A stretch of DNA of 64,000 nucleotides from assembly GCA_905250115.1 (NCBI GenBank), contig CAJNOI010000076.1, positions 208,114-272,113 on the forward strand, given 5' to 3'. Within the stretch, counting starts at the first letter, position 1. Each line of letters opens with the position of its first letter. Positions 8,966 through 21,858 of the stretch are shown here, piece after piece. The DNA is from Adineta steineri. Taxonomy: Eukaryota; Rotifera; Eurotatoria; Adinetida; Adinetidae. Below the pieces are notes generated by a model, which did not search any database, was not told where the DNA came from, and saw only the letters and a program-made list of their open reading frames with translations. The translations under genes and the position numbers were made by a program.

Positions 8966-11900
8966 ATTCAACAAAATTGATTACAAAAATAAACTTTTCT
9001 ATTTTTAATTTGACCTTGAAGAGAATCGTATATATGAGATAAGAATATATACCGATATTTCTAGGGTATTATTAATTGGATATATTTATCACAATGATTA
9101 TAATAACTGTTTTTCTTTTTCTTAATTGAGCATTGTAATTCTAATTTATTCTAGGTCACATATTCTGATCTACTTAGTTAATAGACTTGAAAAAACAACA
9201 ATAAAAACTATTATTATGTCATTTTTTGTAAATTATTCAGATGAACAGCTTATGAACATAAATAATATAGTCATCAGACGGAAATAAAAAAGACTATTAT
9301 TAAGTTAGTATTCTATAGCTGTATCATTAAAATGTAAAATGAGCTGAAGTATAATGAGGAACAAAAAAAAGAAGCAGCATGTTACATAATAAAGAAATAA
9401 AATAGGATAATATCATTAATTATTATTATTAGAGTGATATTAATAAACTCATTATTTTATAAATAAATATGTTTTAATAATATTTGAATTTATAATCGAA
9501 AGAAATAATAAATATTGATTTTATCGAAGTAATAATGAATACTTCATTGACGTAAACTCTCATTTTAATTCTGTTTAAGAACTTCTTAAATATCATTCAT
9601 TATATACTCTCATTTTTTAATCTTATGTAATTTATTTTTTTTTTATTGAAGAGTACTTAGAAATTGTTATCAAGAGATTTTTTTATAATCAAAAAAATTT
9701 TCTAAGTTCAAAAGAAATTAGTACACCCTGTCATGTAAATCATTGTCAACATCTAAAGATTTCCTTTACTTCACATTTGAAACAGATATCCACGATACCT
9801 GGAGGAAAAAAACAAAGCTTAAGAATAAATTAACACCTTTTAAATAAAAAATAAATTTAATTTTAGTCATATTTTACAATATGAATAAATAAATCATTCA
9901 TTAATTCTAGGATATTATTTGACAGATACTTTATTAATAAAATTTTTTTCGAAGATTTTCATTATGTAAACTAATAATATGTTTATTAAGCTTGTTTAAC
10001 ATTTGTCTCAACTAAAAATTGCTAGAGGCACTATTAGAAAGAAAAAGTCTTCGTACTAATAAGATATCTTCTTTTTAATCATGACTTATTTTCTTTCACG
10101 CTAAGAAAATTTCTAGTTAGAAGTTTCCTTGACTTGATTAATCTTTTTTCTTCTGTAGTTTCCTGTAGCAATATCCGGCATCGAACGGGTATTGATTATT
10201 ATGAAAATTCTTTTTTTAACAAATTATTATTATTATTATAAAATAGAATTTTTAGTTCGTACACTTTTTGTTTATTAATGATTGGCAAGAAAACTTCCAT
10301 AGAATACTCTAATGAATAGAAAATATACTATGATCCATCTAATAATGTATAAATTATTCCATTTGAAATAATCTCTATGGAGTGCATCATGAATAAAAAG
10401 TCAACGCGATGAACTAGAAATATAAATATTATAAGAAAAAAGAAAATAAACTTATCTTCTATGTATATAAATAAAATAAAAACAAATGAAGTATAATTTT
10501 ACACAGCTGAAATTATATCCGGTACAAACAAATGATGTGCGAAGATTATTAATAAAATAGACAACAAAAAGAAAACGAATAGTTTTTCTTCATCTATTTA
10601 TATCGACTGATTGAAATTAATTATATGTTATATTCGCTCTGTTTGCTGTTTTGTCATTTTCACTATCCATACTTTATATTCTAGGGCAACATCTTACACA
10701 TTTCCTTTACAAAGCTGATTAAAATTATTTACATTAGAATGATTATTCAAAAGCGAGAATAGAGGAAAAAAAACTATATCGTGTATTATTCTTGTCTGTT
10801 TTGTGTCGTTATAGCGTATTTTGTATTTCATGCATGCTAATCATCTATCGATTCATTTGTCTTCTAAACCAACCATATTTCATTTTATTCTCTTTGGTAA
10901 AAGAAAGATTCACAAGTGTGCACATATATGTATATATATATTTAACAATTGCATTATTAATTATGAAGTCGTAGTTCGTGCTCTTACATATATTACTCTA
11001 TATTTTTTAATGAAAATATGTTGTTCAATCAAAAAATCAGTTCGTGATGTTGAAAAGTTTAAAATAGAACACCTTTTATTGCGTATATTAATTTCTTTGT
11101 TGTTTTTCTTTTTTCATATAATACTGATTATGCATATGAATATCACGAAATCGAACAGAATAAATCAATATTATTCTCATTAATTCATACAAGCATATAC
11201 AACTTTTTTATTTCCTTGTCGACGCATTTTCTAGTTTTATTCATTCATAGATTTTTTGTTATTACTCTTTCTCTTTTTTCTTTTTTTTTATAATTGTAAC
11301 AAAAGACGCAAAGGAGCAAAAGAAAAAAAAGAAAGAAAAATGAGCATGATCACTGATGGAGAAAAAAAAAGATGTTAATATATGCACTCATTGATCATGA
11401 CAATACATCTTATGTACTGAATCAAATACTATAACTATTGATTCGATTTATTTCTTATATTATTACAGCGGTTTATCAATCAACTTTATTATTTGATTGA
11501 ATATAATGGTATTTATATTATTTTTTTCTTTCGAAATATTTTATTGAAACATATTCATAGATCGTTTGTTTTTCATGATATATATATATATATATAAGAT
11601 AAATGTAAGCAAGTACATTGGTAAGAATGTACTTATGCCTAGAGTTAATCAACTCCAGTTGTAATACATTGAAGAGCTAGAAGAAGCAAAAATAATGCGT
11701 TGATTGTTTTCAAATGAGAAAAGAAATGCAAAAATGTCAGGAGAATGATAAGAAAATTCTAGGGGTTATAATTTTGATCTTAGATTTCATCTGACGTTAT
11801 TAATAATACAAATAGTATCAATATAGTAACAAAATTTAAAGAACCTAGAATATATATAAAGATAGAACGATAATAATCATCGTCAGCCTAGTTTTATGGC

Positions 11901-12791
11901 GATATATGGATTCTTTTTTTGTTTCTATTTCTGTTTCTATATTTATCATGAGTGCCTTTCCTCTAAATCTCTTCCGTTATTCCTTCTCTCGCAACATTTG
12001 ACATTTGATCGACGACAACATATCGACACTATCAGCACTATTTTGTTTCTTCTTCTTCTACTACTGCTGCTGCTACTACATCTTCTTCTCTTTTTTTCCT
12101 TTTTTCTCTTCTCTCTCTCGTAAATAAACGTTCTTTTCTTGGATTTATGTTCGGCCTCAGAACAGAGCGGAAAGGGCCACACAATTCCATCTAATATGAA
12201 TACATCTATGACGAAGAAGATGTGCTACTGACAAGGAAAAAAAACTCTAAAAAAAGAAAAAGAAGAATGAGAGAGAGAGAGAAGAAAAGAATCATGTGGC
12301 TCGTTGCCTTGCCGACTATTAAGCATTAGCGGTAGTTGTAGTAGTAGCAGTAAAATTCCTCTTCCTTCTTCGTTGCTTACATGTGCGTGAGTAGTGTATT
12401 CGCCATCCGACATAAAAACTGTTTCTTTCATTTGACATTGATGCATATTTTATCATTTTCAGATTTAATTGTTCATGTTAACCATTTTTTTATTGCCATC
12501 TTGTTAGAAAAAGTCAAATGGCTCTACCACGTGCAAAAAGAATTACTTAAGTATGTCTATTGAATAATGTGTATATATATGTAGGGCGAGATATTTTTAT
12601 TTATTCCAATAAATTTGGTAATAAAATTATATGACAAAATTATTGATTTCTGATAATTTTTGGGTACCAATAATTAAATCCTTTATTATTATTTTCCTAC
12701 GTGTAATCTATATCTATTTTTATTTGATTTGATTAAATTGTCATATACAATAATCTATATATTTTTTTTTCTCAATTAAGAATACAAAACA
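8966..12791. other. Long gene-free stretch
   Basis: AT-rich with no supportable exon on either strand. It contains simple repeats: (TA)n at about 11578-11595, a CTT/CTG/CTC-rich pyrimidine stretch at about 12045-12120, and a (GA)n run at about 12269-12283. The last part should hold the promoter of the glycosyltransferase gene starting at 12792. Confidence 0.5.
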
Positions 12792-14772
12792 ATGTTATCA
12801 TCATCATCATCAACTTCATATGAAACACAACCTACGTGGTGGAAATCAAATTTTACAACAACATTTTGTGCAGCATTATCGACTGCATTTGTTCCATCAT
12901 CTAATCCTTTATCACAAGATATTTCCTCATCACCATTAACTATTGCATCTAATAACGTGGAGAAACGAACGAATAATATCGATCATCATTATCAATGTGA
13001 GTAATTCCTTATATTCACTATGTCATATATAGAAATCCGAATTATATTCGATAGAACAGAGAGAAAAAGAAGAACGAAAAATAAGATGAATAATAGAAAC
13101 GAATAAATAAAATGCTTTTTATTTTTCTTCCGTTGAGAATCAGATAAATAAATGTTAAGATAGACAAATGACTACTTATCAAGGTATTATAATATTAAAT
13201 TAATAAATTTATTAATTTTTTTGTTTCTTAATAGCTCATACGAATGGTTTTATTCATGATAATGATGATCCATTACGAATTTTATTTTTTGCTGAAAGTT
13301 TTCCATCTTTTACAAGCGGTATAACACGCCGATTTAAAGAAATAATACGACGTTTAGCGAAAAGAAAACATCATATACATGTTATAACTGGTTGTAAAGT
13401 GTGTAGAAAAGAACAAGATAAAATATTTCTTTTATTTTTGTATTGTAAATCATTTAGAATGCTCTTTTATGGCTTGAAGGAAATGATTGTTTACAAGCAT
13501 ATGTTACATTTTCAATCTTACCATCAACAGATTTTACAAATAAAATTGATTGTGCCTGTCCATTTTTATTTCCTAATGTAAATAAAGCAATTAAAAACAA
13601 ACATTCTAATTAAATTATTTGTTTTTCTTCTTTAGCCTGCTATTTATTTTTCAATTCGAAATTTTTCACCTGATGTTATACATATCGTTGAACAAACTCC
13701 AGCTGCTATGCTTTGTGGTGCATTTGCTAAATCATTAAATATTCCAATTGTTTGGTCTTCACATACTAATATTGACTTTTATTTATCAACTTATATACGT
13801 CAGAATTGTGTTAACTTAACTAGACGTGTTTATAAATTTATACGTTTAAAACATTTACTTTATTCATCAATTAATTTAACAGTTAGTCAAGATTTTGCCG
13901 ATTATATGGAACATACAGGTATACCACGTCCAGTTTTAGTATGGAAAACTGGTGTTGATTCCGAATTATTTAATCCTATACGACGTTCATCATTAATGCG
14001 TTATCGTATGTTTGGAACATTAAATAATTTTACTCATGAACAAATGGATTCTATAACTCTATTTCTTTGTGTTGGTCGTATATCACCAGAAAAAAATTTT
14101 CAATTTCTATCACATGTATTAGAACGTATACCAGATCAAACATTTTTATGTATTATTGGTGATGGACCATATCGTCATACACTTGAACCACTTTTTCCAG
14201 TTGATCGTGTTAATTTTTTTGGTTATCTTGGCGGAGAAGAATTAGCAAGTGCTTATGCTAGTGCAGATTATTTTATATATGCATCCGTTAGCGAAACATT
14301 TGGTCAAGTTTATCTCGAAGCAATGGCAAGTGGTACACCAGTTGTTGCAGCTGAAGGTGGACAATTAAAAGAATTTTTTATTAATAGTGAACATGGTTAT
14401 CTATGGGAGCCAGATAATATCGATTCAGCTGAACAAGCTGTACGTTTAGCAATGAAAAATCGTGATTATCTATCTATCAAAGCACGACAACAAGCATTAA
14501 AACATTCATGGGATTCAGCTGCTGATCAATTAAATACAGTTTATTATGATGCTATAAAAAAAGATGATAAAGAAAATGAAACTAATCTTTTAATAATTCT
14601 TTGTCGTTTATTTTATTATGGATTAAATTGGTTTATATGCATTCTATTAGCATTACTTTTAATGGCACCATTTGTAAAAGTTTCATCTCCGACATCAACT
14701 ACAACACAAAATATTAATTCTTGTCGAAATAAACAGCGTATAAAATCGACAAAAACAAGTTTTTCATCTTGA
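12792..14772 (+). CDS. SQD2-like GT4 glycosyltransferase with C-terminal membrane segment
   Basis: Four exons (12792-12996, 13235-13398, 13458-13577, 13636-14772) encode about 541 residues. After a Ser/Thr-rich N-terminus comes the GT4 N-terminal Rossmann fold (PLRILFFAESFPSFTSGITR, HIVEQTPAAMLCGAFAKSLN, VWSSHTNIDFYLSTY). The C-terminal fold has VGRISPEKNFQFL, IIGDGPYR, FFGYLGGEELASAYASADYF and the nucleotide-sugar EX7E motif in SETFGQVYLEAMASGTPVVA. The closest family I know is SQD2, the sulfoquinovosyltransferase of plants and bacteria, where LGEELSQAYASGD and ETLGLVVLEAM occupy the same places. A hydrophobic segment near the C-terminus (GLNWFICILLALLLMAPFV) suggests membrane anchoring. The donor and acceptor are not determined. 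SQD2-type enzymes are unusual in animals, so horizontal acquisition is plausible, but the gene is fully intron-bearing and matches local base composition. Confidence 0.8.
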
Positions 14773-17545
14773 TAGATATTCCTGGATTTCTTCTCTCTCT
14801 CTCTTTTTTTGTTTTTTAATGTCTCTCAGGATTAGGATAACATTCGTTGAATAATAGAAATTTTCTTGTTGTTGTTGATGTTGTTCTTTTTTTTTTTTCA
14901 TCATCTTCTTTTCTTGTTTTGTTTATTCTTACTTTTCTTATCCCTTGGCTCCATAACAGTAAAAATCTCCTGATTCTTATTATTTCATCGCAATTCTTCT
15001 TGTGATACGTCTTCTATTTTTGAGATAAACACAAACACAAAAAAATAATAACAACTCAAATACATTTGACGTATTTTGTTATCCAAGTGTACAACAAGAA
15101 ATTATATTAATTATTCTTTGTTGCTTATTATAAATGCTTACGAACTCTTTTTTTTACGCTATTATCTTTCGTATATATATTCTAGGATAAAGAAAATTAT
15201 ATTTCTAACACGCGAAAATTCGTCTTCTTTTCTTTTTCTATAACTCGCTATTATTATTATATTCAATGACTGTGTATATATATATATTAACGCCTTGAAT
15301 TTTATTTTCCTTTGTCTATTGACAAACAAAACAAAAATGAGAATCAATCATTTAAAAAGAGTATTGAGTTCAATGATTGAATGAATATCTATTATTATAC
15401 ACATTGAATAAATCATATTATTGAGATAATTATTGTTCAACATAAGATGTGTATTATAGTTATTTATTGATAGTAAAGAATAAGAGAGCGGATGAAGGCG
15501 TTTTCCTGCTTTTAAAATATTTAGATTTTTTTGTTGTATTGAAATTAAGTTAATGATGATACTTGATGCTATTGTAAAGGTTTTATATCCTAACATCTTC
15601 TAATCAATTTTTCCACCCATATACATTTTCCATTTGAGAAATCATACAAATAAATATTCGTAGTCGCTATGCGGAAGTGAAGAGACGAGTAAAAAAAATT
15701 GATTGAAAGTAATACTATATGAAAAAGTTCTTTGTAATAGAATGTCAAGTTCTAATTGATTGGATTTCAATATAATAAAAGTCGAAAGATTTTCAAGATG
15801 AAATCATAATTGCATCTGTATATATATATATTTGTCCTTTGAGAGATCATCAAAAAATTTTTATTCGATCATTAACACATTGAATCACAATAAAATTAAT
15901 ACTATTTATTTTTTTGATAACTTATAACAGAAGATTAGTTTCACATATGATTCATAAAAATTTTCTTTATCCTTAAAGAGAAAATCATTGTTATTATCTA
16001 CAAAAAAACAAACAAATATATTTTCTTCCATATCATTAGTCAAAACGTTTTCACAAGAGAAATACAATATATTTTCGAAATCAGAAGTCATTTACATATC
16101 TTATTTACTATTATAAGTAAGTAAGCAAGCATATCTTTATATATATAAGTTAATCAAAAACAAGTGAACTAAGGCATATATCTATCTTTAAATGAAATTG
16201 AAAAAGATGACATTTATAAGTATAGAGACATTCAAGGATTCAATAATCTTACTTGACATGTCGACTAAATGTATGATTTTTAACTTATATTTACTAACAT
16301 TCTCAAGTTATTTGCTTAAGAATTTTTACAAGTATTTAAGTCTTCTAAGTAAACATTGATTTTCAATAGTAACTATAATATAAATTTTTGATAGTGTGAC
16401 TATATATTTTCATTAACTGATTATGATTTTTCTTCTATTTGAATCTTGATGAGAATACTTAGACGAAGAAGAAAAAAAAAATCGATTTTCTTTTTCAAGA
16501 GCAAATTGATTGTTAAAATAAATAAAATCTGTTATTGATCAACTCAAACTTGTTGAATTCTTATGATTTATTTCTTGTTATTTTATCCTTCATTTAAATA
16601 AATGTTACTTTCATATAAAACATAATCGATTAAACAGTAAAAGAAAAAAAATCATTGAAAATTATTATTCTACCACTGACTGAGATGAAAAGTATACATT
16701 ATATACATAACAAATACTCTTATTTCAGTTGCTAATATATACCTATATAAATAATAATTGTTTTGACATTTTCTAATCTTTAATAATTCTAAGTAATTTA
16801 TTTTGTTCTATTGAGGAAAAGAATAACAATGATTATCATTTCCATATGGATATTACTCGAATATTGTCTTGTCAACCTGCTGTTTTCTTATGCCATCATT
16901 CTAATCAAACCAGAACACAAACACATGTGTATGTCATATACATATCGTTCTTCTTCTTTTTTTTGTTGTTATATTGAGTTCCGAATAAATGCTGCTGATG
17001 GTGGTGCTATGTCAAACTCATTAAAATAAGAAAGAAAGAACGTATGTCTATTTATTCTTTAATAATCAACATTTGTCCCTTCCCTTCGGCATTGACCATC
17101 ACCATTAGTAACTAAGCAAGCACTCTTACTTTGCTTCACCTGTTCTTCCGTTTGAGAAGAGTAAATATATGGTTAATCGAGAGTTTATTGAACAATCATT
17201 TTCTCTAGGAACATCGGATTTTTGCATGATTAACTCATAAAATGCCATTGGGTATGATATGAAGCAAGACAAATATAAAATCTGATTTTTTACCAACGAC
17301 AAATAATTTATATAGAATTTTTGTTGCACACATACACAAAGAATTTTAAAGCAAAAAAAAATATAGAGATACATTCAAACACGAAACAACAAACCTAGTC
17401 ACACACACATACGTATATAAAAAAAAAAAGAAACGAACGAAACGAGAAAGTATACAATAACTCGACTGTTACTCGCCCCCTAAACAAAAAAAAAGAGGAA
17501 AGATATCTTCATCTCGTTTTGATTCTATCTGACACTGGAAATAAT
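14773..17545. other. Intergenic, no gene seen
   Basis: AT-rich region between the convergent glycosyltransferase and Wnt genes. Short open stretches show no protein signature. Poly-T, GTT and TA microsatellites occur, including (TA)n near 15275-15287. Confidence 0.55.
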
Positions 17546-19208
17546 TCATTTACAAAAATGTTTTTCAACTCTTTTAATACAACGTTTACATCGTACTTCG
17601 CAACACCAATGAAATTGGCACTCACAATCTTCTTCTATTGTACTTATAATTGTTTCATAACCACGATCGCAACATAATACTGAACAAGAACCAGGTTCAT
17701 TCATTGTTAAATTACATTCACGTCCTTGTGTACCTAATGAACCTAGACGAAGATTTTTCTCACAAAATGATGGTGAATTATGGATATATATAAGATCAGT
17801 TGTATTAAATAATTTCATTGAATTTTTACGAGGTTTAAGTAAACCTAAACGACGATTAAGTCGTATCTGTGTTGCACTTGCATATTTCGTACGTAATTCT
17901 GATCCAATAAGACGAAAATCGGGTAATGTACGCCAACAAACACGTAATGTACATGACCCGCTAACACCATGACATTTACATGTTAATTGAACATTTCGTT
18001 CGACAGCCTAGAAAAAAGAAATCTTTTGTTTTACTTTTATCAAAGATAAAATTTTTTCATTCGTACTTGTCTACCAGCTTCATTATTATGTAAATTCACC
18101 ATACGTACAATACGACGTCGAGTTACAAATGATTCTTGTTCATCAATAAACGATGTACTAATATTTCGACCAAATTTTAAATCATCTGAACAACCACCCC
18201 ATTCAAAACCATCCATGGGTTGTGGTGATTGTGGTGGCGATGATGATGATGGAAATAATGAAATACTCATAGATGGTATTGAACTTGTTTGATATTTTAA
18301 CATAGTTCGTGCTCGTATTGGTGATGTTGATGTTGATGATAATGGTGATGTTGGTGATGGTTGACTTTTATCACAACCACATTCCGTTATTTCACCTTTT
18401 GCACAAGCTTTTGCAATACTATGCATAACTGAAGCAGATGTTAATGCATAAATAAATGCTGTTTCCGGTGTTTCTAAAATAAAATAAAGAGATCATTGTG
18501 AGAAAGTGAAAGGTGATACTTGACGGCGTCAGTTTAATTGTCCTTCTCGCTTGATTACATCCAATTATAATAGAACAAGAGAGCTTATTTTTCCTTAGGT
18601 GGTCTAATTATTCTTTCCCCTCTCGTATACAATATGATATTTAATGACTGACATATTGTTGATTGAAGAAAACGAAAAGATCAGGGTTGATGTGTTTTCT
18701 AGTATAAAACTTACTTCTTAAAATAAGTTTTCCAAAAATATCGGATTGATTAAAAATTGAACAATTCCATCGTTGATTACGAAATTGATATTGACATTCT
18801 TCAATAGCTTGTCGTAATGAACGACTTATAATTGAGAATATTTTTGGACTTGTTTGACAAAGATAACGTTGTTGAAGAGTTAAAAATGTTAACGAAGAAC
18901 AAAATGTTTCTTGATCATTTTGAGTTGATGTCCATAATTGAAATGAAGGTAAACTAAGAGACCTTTAATAAAAAAAAAACAGATAAACATCATGCCTATA
19001 AGGGTATCATTATTTAAAATAAATGACGTTAATGTTTTTACTTCTTAATGTCTATCATAAAATCAATTTTCTTGTCTAGTTAACAATCTCCTAACTGAAT
19101 CAAAAAGAACTTTTTCAGTTTAAATACTTACCACCAAAAAGCTGATGATACTTGAACAAAGGCAATAAATATAATAATAATAAATTGTTGTTGTTGAAAG
19201 AGATACAT
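17546..19208 (-). CDS. Wnt signalling ligand
   Basis: The start at 19208 gives a signal peptide (MYLFQQQQFIIIIFIAFVQV, cleavage near SSA). The Wnt core follows: CSSLTFLTLQQRYLCQ, the RxAIxEC helix as LRQAIEECQYQFRNQRWNC, AFIYALTSASVMHSIAKACA and GEITECGCD. Then WGGCSDDLKFG, CKCHGVSGSCTLRVCW (which includes the Ser acylated with palmitoleate in this family), and the C-terminal Cys knot LCCDRGYETI, CECQFHWCCEVRCKRCIKRV, ending HFCK. An unusual Ser/Pro-rich insertion of about 45 residues lies between CGCD and WGGC. Wnts signal through Frizzled and LRP5/6. The subfamily cannot be fixed by eye: the WGGCSDD motif allows Wnt16 or Wnt4-like assignments. At least four exons with short introns. Strong call. 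Confidence 0.95.
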
Positions 19209-21858
19209 ATTAGATTACGTTGTAGCAGTGATTATATTTGAATTAGTAGTATAAGTATGTTTATATGTATATATATATATGTTTAAGGATACAAACGGGA
19301 GGAGAAAGAGAGACGAGACAAATTGATGCTTTACTACTATTATGATTACTCTCGTCTTACGTATGTCGTTGTCGAGAATACAATAATAATGACAGGCAGA
19401 CTTGTGCGCAGTGTTTATGTATGTATGTATCGATCAAAACTATGGTGTGACGACAGAAGAAGGAGAAGAAGAAGAAGGAGAAGAAGCGAACATTTCTCTC
19501 CTTTTCTACCCTTTGCGACAAGAGAAAGAGAGAGAGAGGGGAAGCCAGTCTATGGACAGATATTTTCTTTCTTTAGCGACGATAAAAAGAGAAAAAGAAG
19601 AGAGAAGGTAGAGAGAGAGAGAGAACAAGGTGAAAGTGATATAGTCTCAATTAGAGGTGTGTATACATTATTTTGAAAAAAGAAAACTGTTGATTGGCTT
19701 TTCTAAAAAAAATTAAAATTTAGTTTTATTACACAAGTAGTCAACATTAAAACTAAAGAGAAAAGGAAATGCAATGATGGAGTGAACATCCGGCGTCCGT
19801 TCAAACTCCTATATGCAATTTCTCACTCAATGTAAAGCACTTGAAATTGTTTGCTTACTGATCGCATATTCATATTTCCGATTCTCCCTTTTTTTCTCTC
19901 TCTCTTCTATCGAAACTCACTGAATCGTTAAGAGCAAAGGAGCAAGATTAAAACAAGAGTAAAACGAATATTACAACACCTGCAAATGCAAAAACAAAAG
20001 CGTCTGAACTCTTGATTTTTATAATGAAAGAAAAAAATGACGAAAAAAATTTTCATTCATGTTTCTTACGATTATTTTCAATTGTTCATTGAACACCTTT
20101 AATCTTTTTTGTCTGGCCGGTACTCAAATTATCTTGTTAATAGTCATCATCTCTTATATGAGCATCCCTATGTGCATATCATCAAAGACAAAACAATGAA
20201 AGAAAGGATCTTATGTTGTTGAACTATTAAATTGCTTCATAGGATGAAATGTATTATGTCAAGATTGTATGTAATTGTGCATACACATAATCATGCCTGC
20301 TTAGTATCAATATAATCATAATCATCATCATTACATCTGTCCTCTTTCTTTATTTCTCATCATCAATGAATCTTTAAAAAATTTCCACAGCTGTCTTGTT
20401 TATAGTGAATATGTTAGATCATTATTTAACATGATTTTTTTGGCACCAAATAATATAAACGAGCGGCCAATATGTTGTTAATATGTGCATGTGTTGAGGC
20501 ATTACAATGTTCATATACAAAGTAGTAAAATATGCACATAAAATAAAAGGAACGGCTAATGCGTGAATGCCACTTTTGAGGACAATTTATGCACGCTGCT
20601 GCCAGCTTGTTCAGATGAAGAAAATTGTTATTTTTTTTTTCTATCACCTCACTATTATTGATCAATCAGCAACGTGAGAAAAGATTAGTTAGAAGATGAA
20701 CGTCAAATAGATTAATTTTTTCTTTCTTCTATATACAACTGATCATTATCATACATAACCGGCTTAATTTAATTTAGATAGTATCATATTGTAAATATGT
20801 TATTATTAGAGAGAGAGAGAGAAAAAATAGATATAGATCATGATTGTTTTATACAAGATATAAAAGATAAAAACTAAAAGCTTAAAAGTTAGGCGAGATG
20901 AAAATCTTTCTAAGTTAAATTTAAGATTATTTTTATTCTTAAGTTATTCAAAAAAAAAGAGAATTGAATTCAATTGACGATATGTATTGGTCATAATCGT
21001 TTTTTGATTTAATTCACGCTTTCTATGTGTTATACTATTTAATGATTAAATAATCATAGTTGCATATTCAATGAATTCTTTCGTTGAATTCGAGTAGAAT
21101 ATTGAAAAGAATACGAAAAGAGAGAAGTACAAATATAGATCAATGATAAATTATAATATTAATGAAAAAAAAGTAAATAAAATAAGTATGACAAGAATGA
21201 AAATTCGAATTGTTCATATCAAAAAATTTGAAATATATGATTGTTTGATTTCTATTTTTCTTCTATTATACGAAAAGATATATTTATATTGATGCATCTT
21301 ATAATCGAAAATAGTGATCGATCGTTTTCGTCATATGCAATATTAATAGCTCGACAGATCAATCGTCGTCTAATTATCGATAAATTTAATTATATACGTG
21401 AAACAAATCATATTCATACGTATAGATATTGTGAATAAGTAAAAAAAACGACTTCAATTTTTGATTATCGATGTCTAGATTAGAGGAAATCTAATTTTAA
21501 TATTTTTTAATATGATTTAGATTGATAGATATTTATAATTATAAATAAATCTTGTCTCATAAGAATGTTAATGTCCTAATCTAAATTATTAATTTTTTTT
21601 CTAATGAATAAACTGTCTATAGAAAACAGCGTCATCTGTCGTTTTTTCTCATTTACTCTTTCAAATAGACCAGTCAGTCAGTAATGTGTCATGAATTTCG
21701 TAATCATTTCCATTGACTGTATAAAAGATCTATGCGTTTTTTTGATATATCTATCATACAAAAACATATGGAAAAATGCTAATATATAATATTGAAAGAA
21801 TCAATAATGGTTGATTAAATGGATATTGATACATTAGTATATTTTAGGTTAAATAAAA
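19209..21858. other. Intergenic between divergent Wnt and pol eta genes
   Basis: No gene seen. It holds the upstream regions of both divergent genes. Purine-rich microsatellites are prominent: GAA/GGA tracts and GA runs at about 19455-19625 and (GA)n at about 20811-20822. ORFs drawn through these tracts are low-complexity artefacts. Confidence 0.55.

Noticed and set aside
10821..11183. 120-codon plus-strand ORF
   Set aside because: AT-rich, biased to I/F/L/K, overlaps another frame, no start context, splice pattern or family motif. Chance ORF.
11896..12446. Three overlapping ORFs on both strands
   Set aside because: They read through CTT/CTG/GA simple repeats; no protein signature.
19323..19676. 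117-codon ORF rich in Arg/Glu
   Set aside because: It translates GAA/GGA/GAGA microsatellite sequence; both overlapping frames are low complexity.
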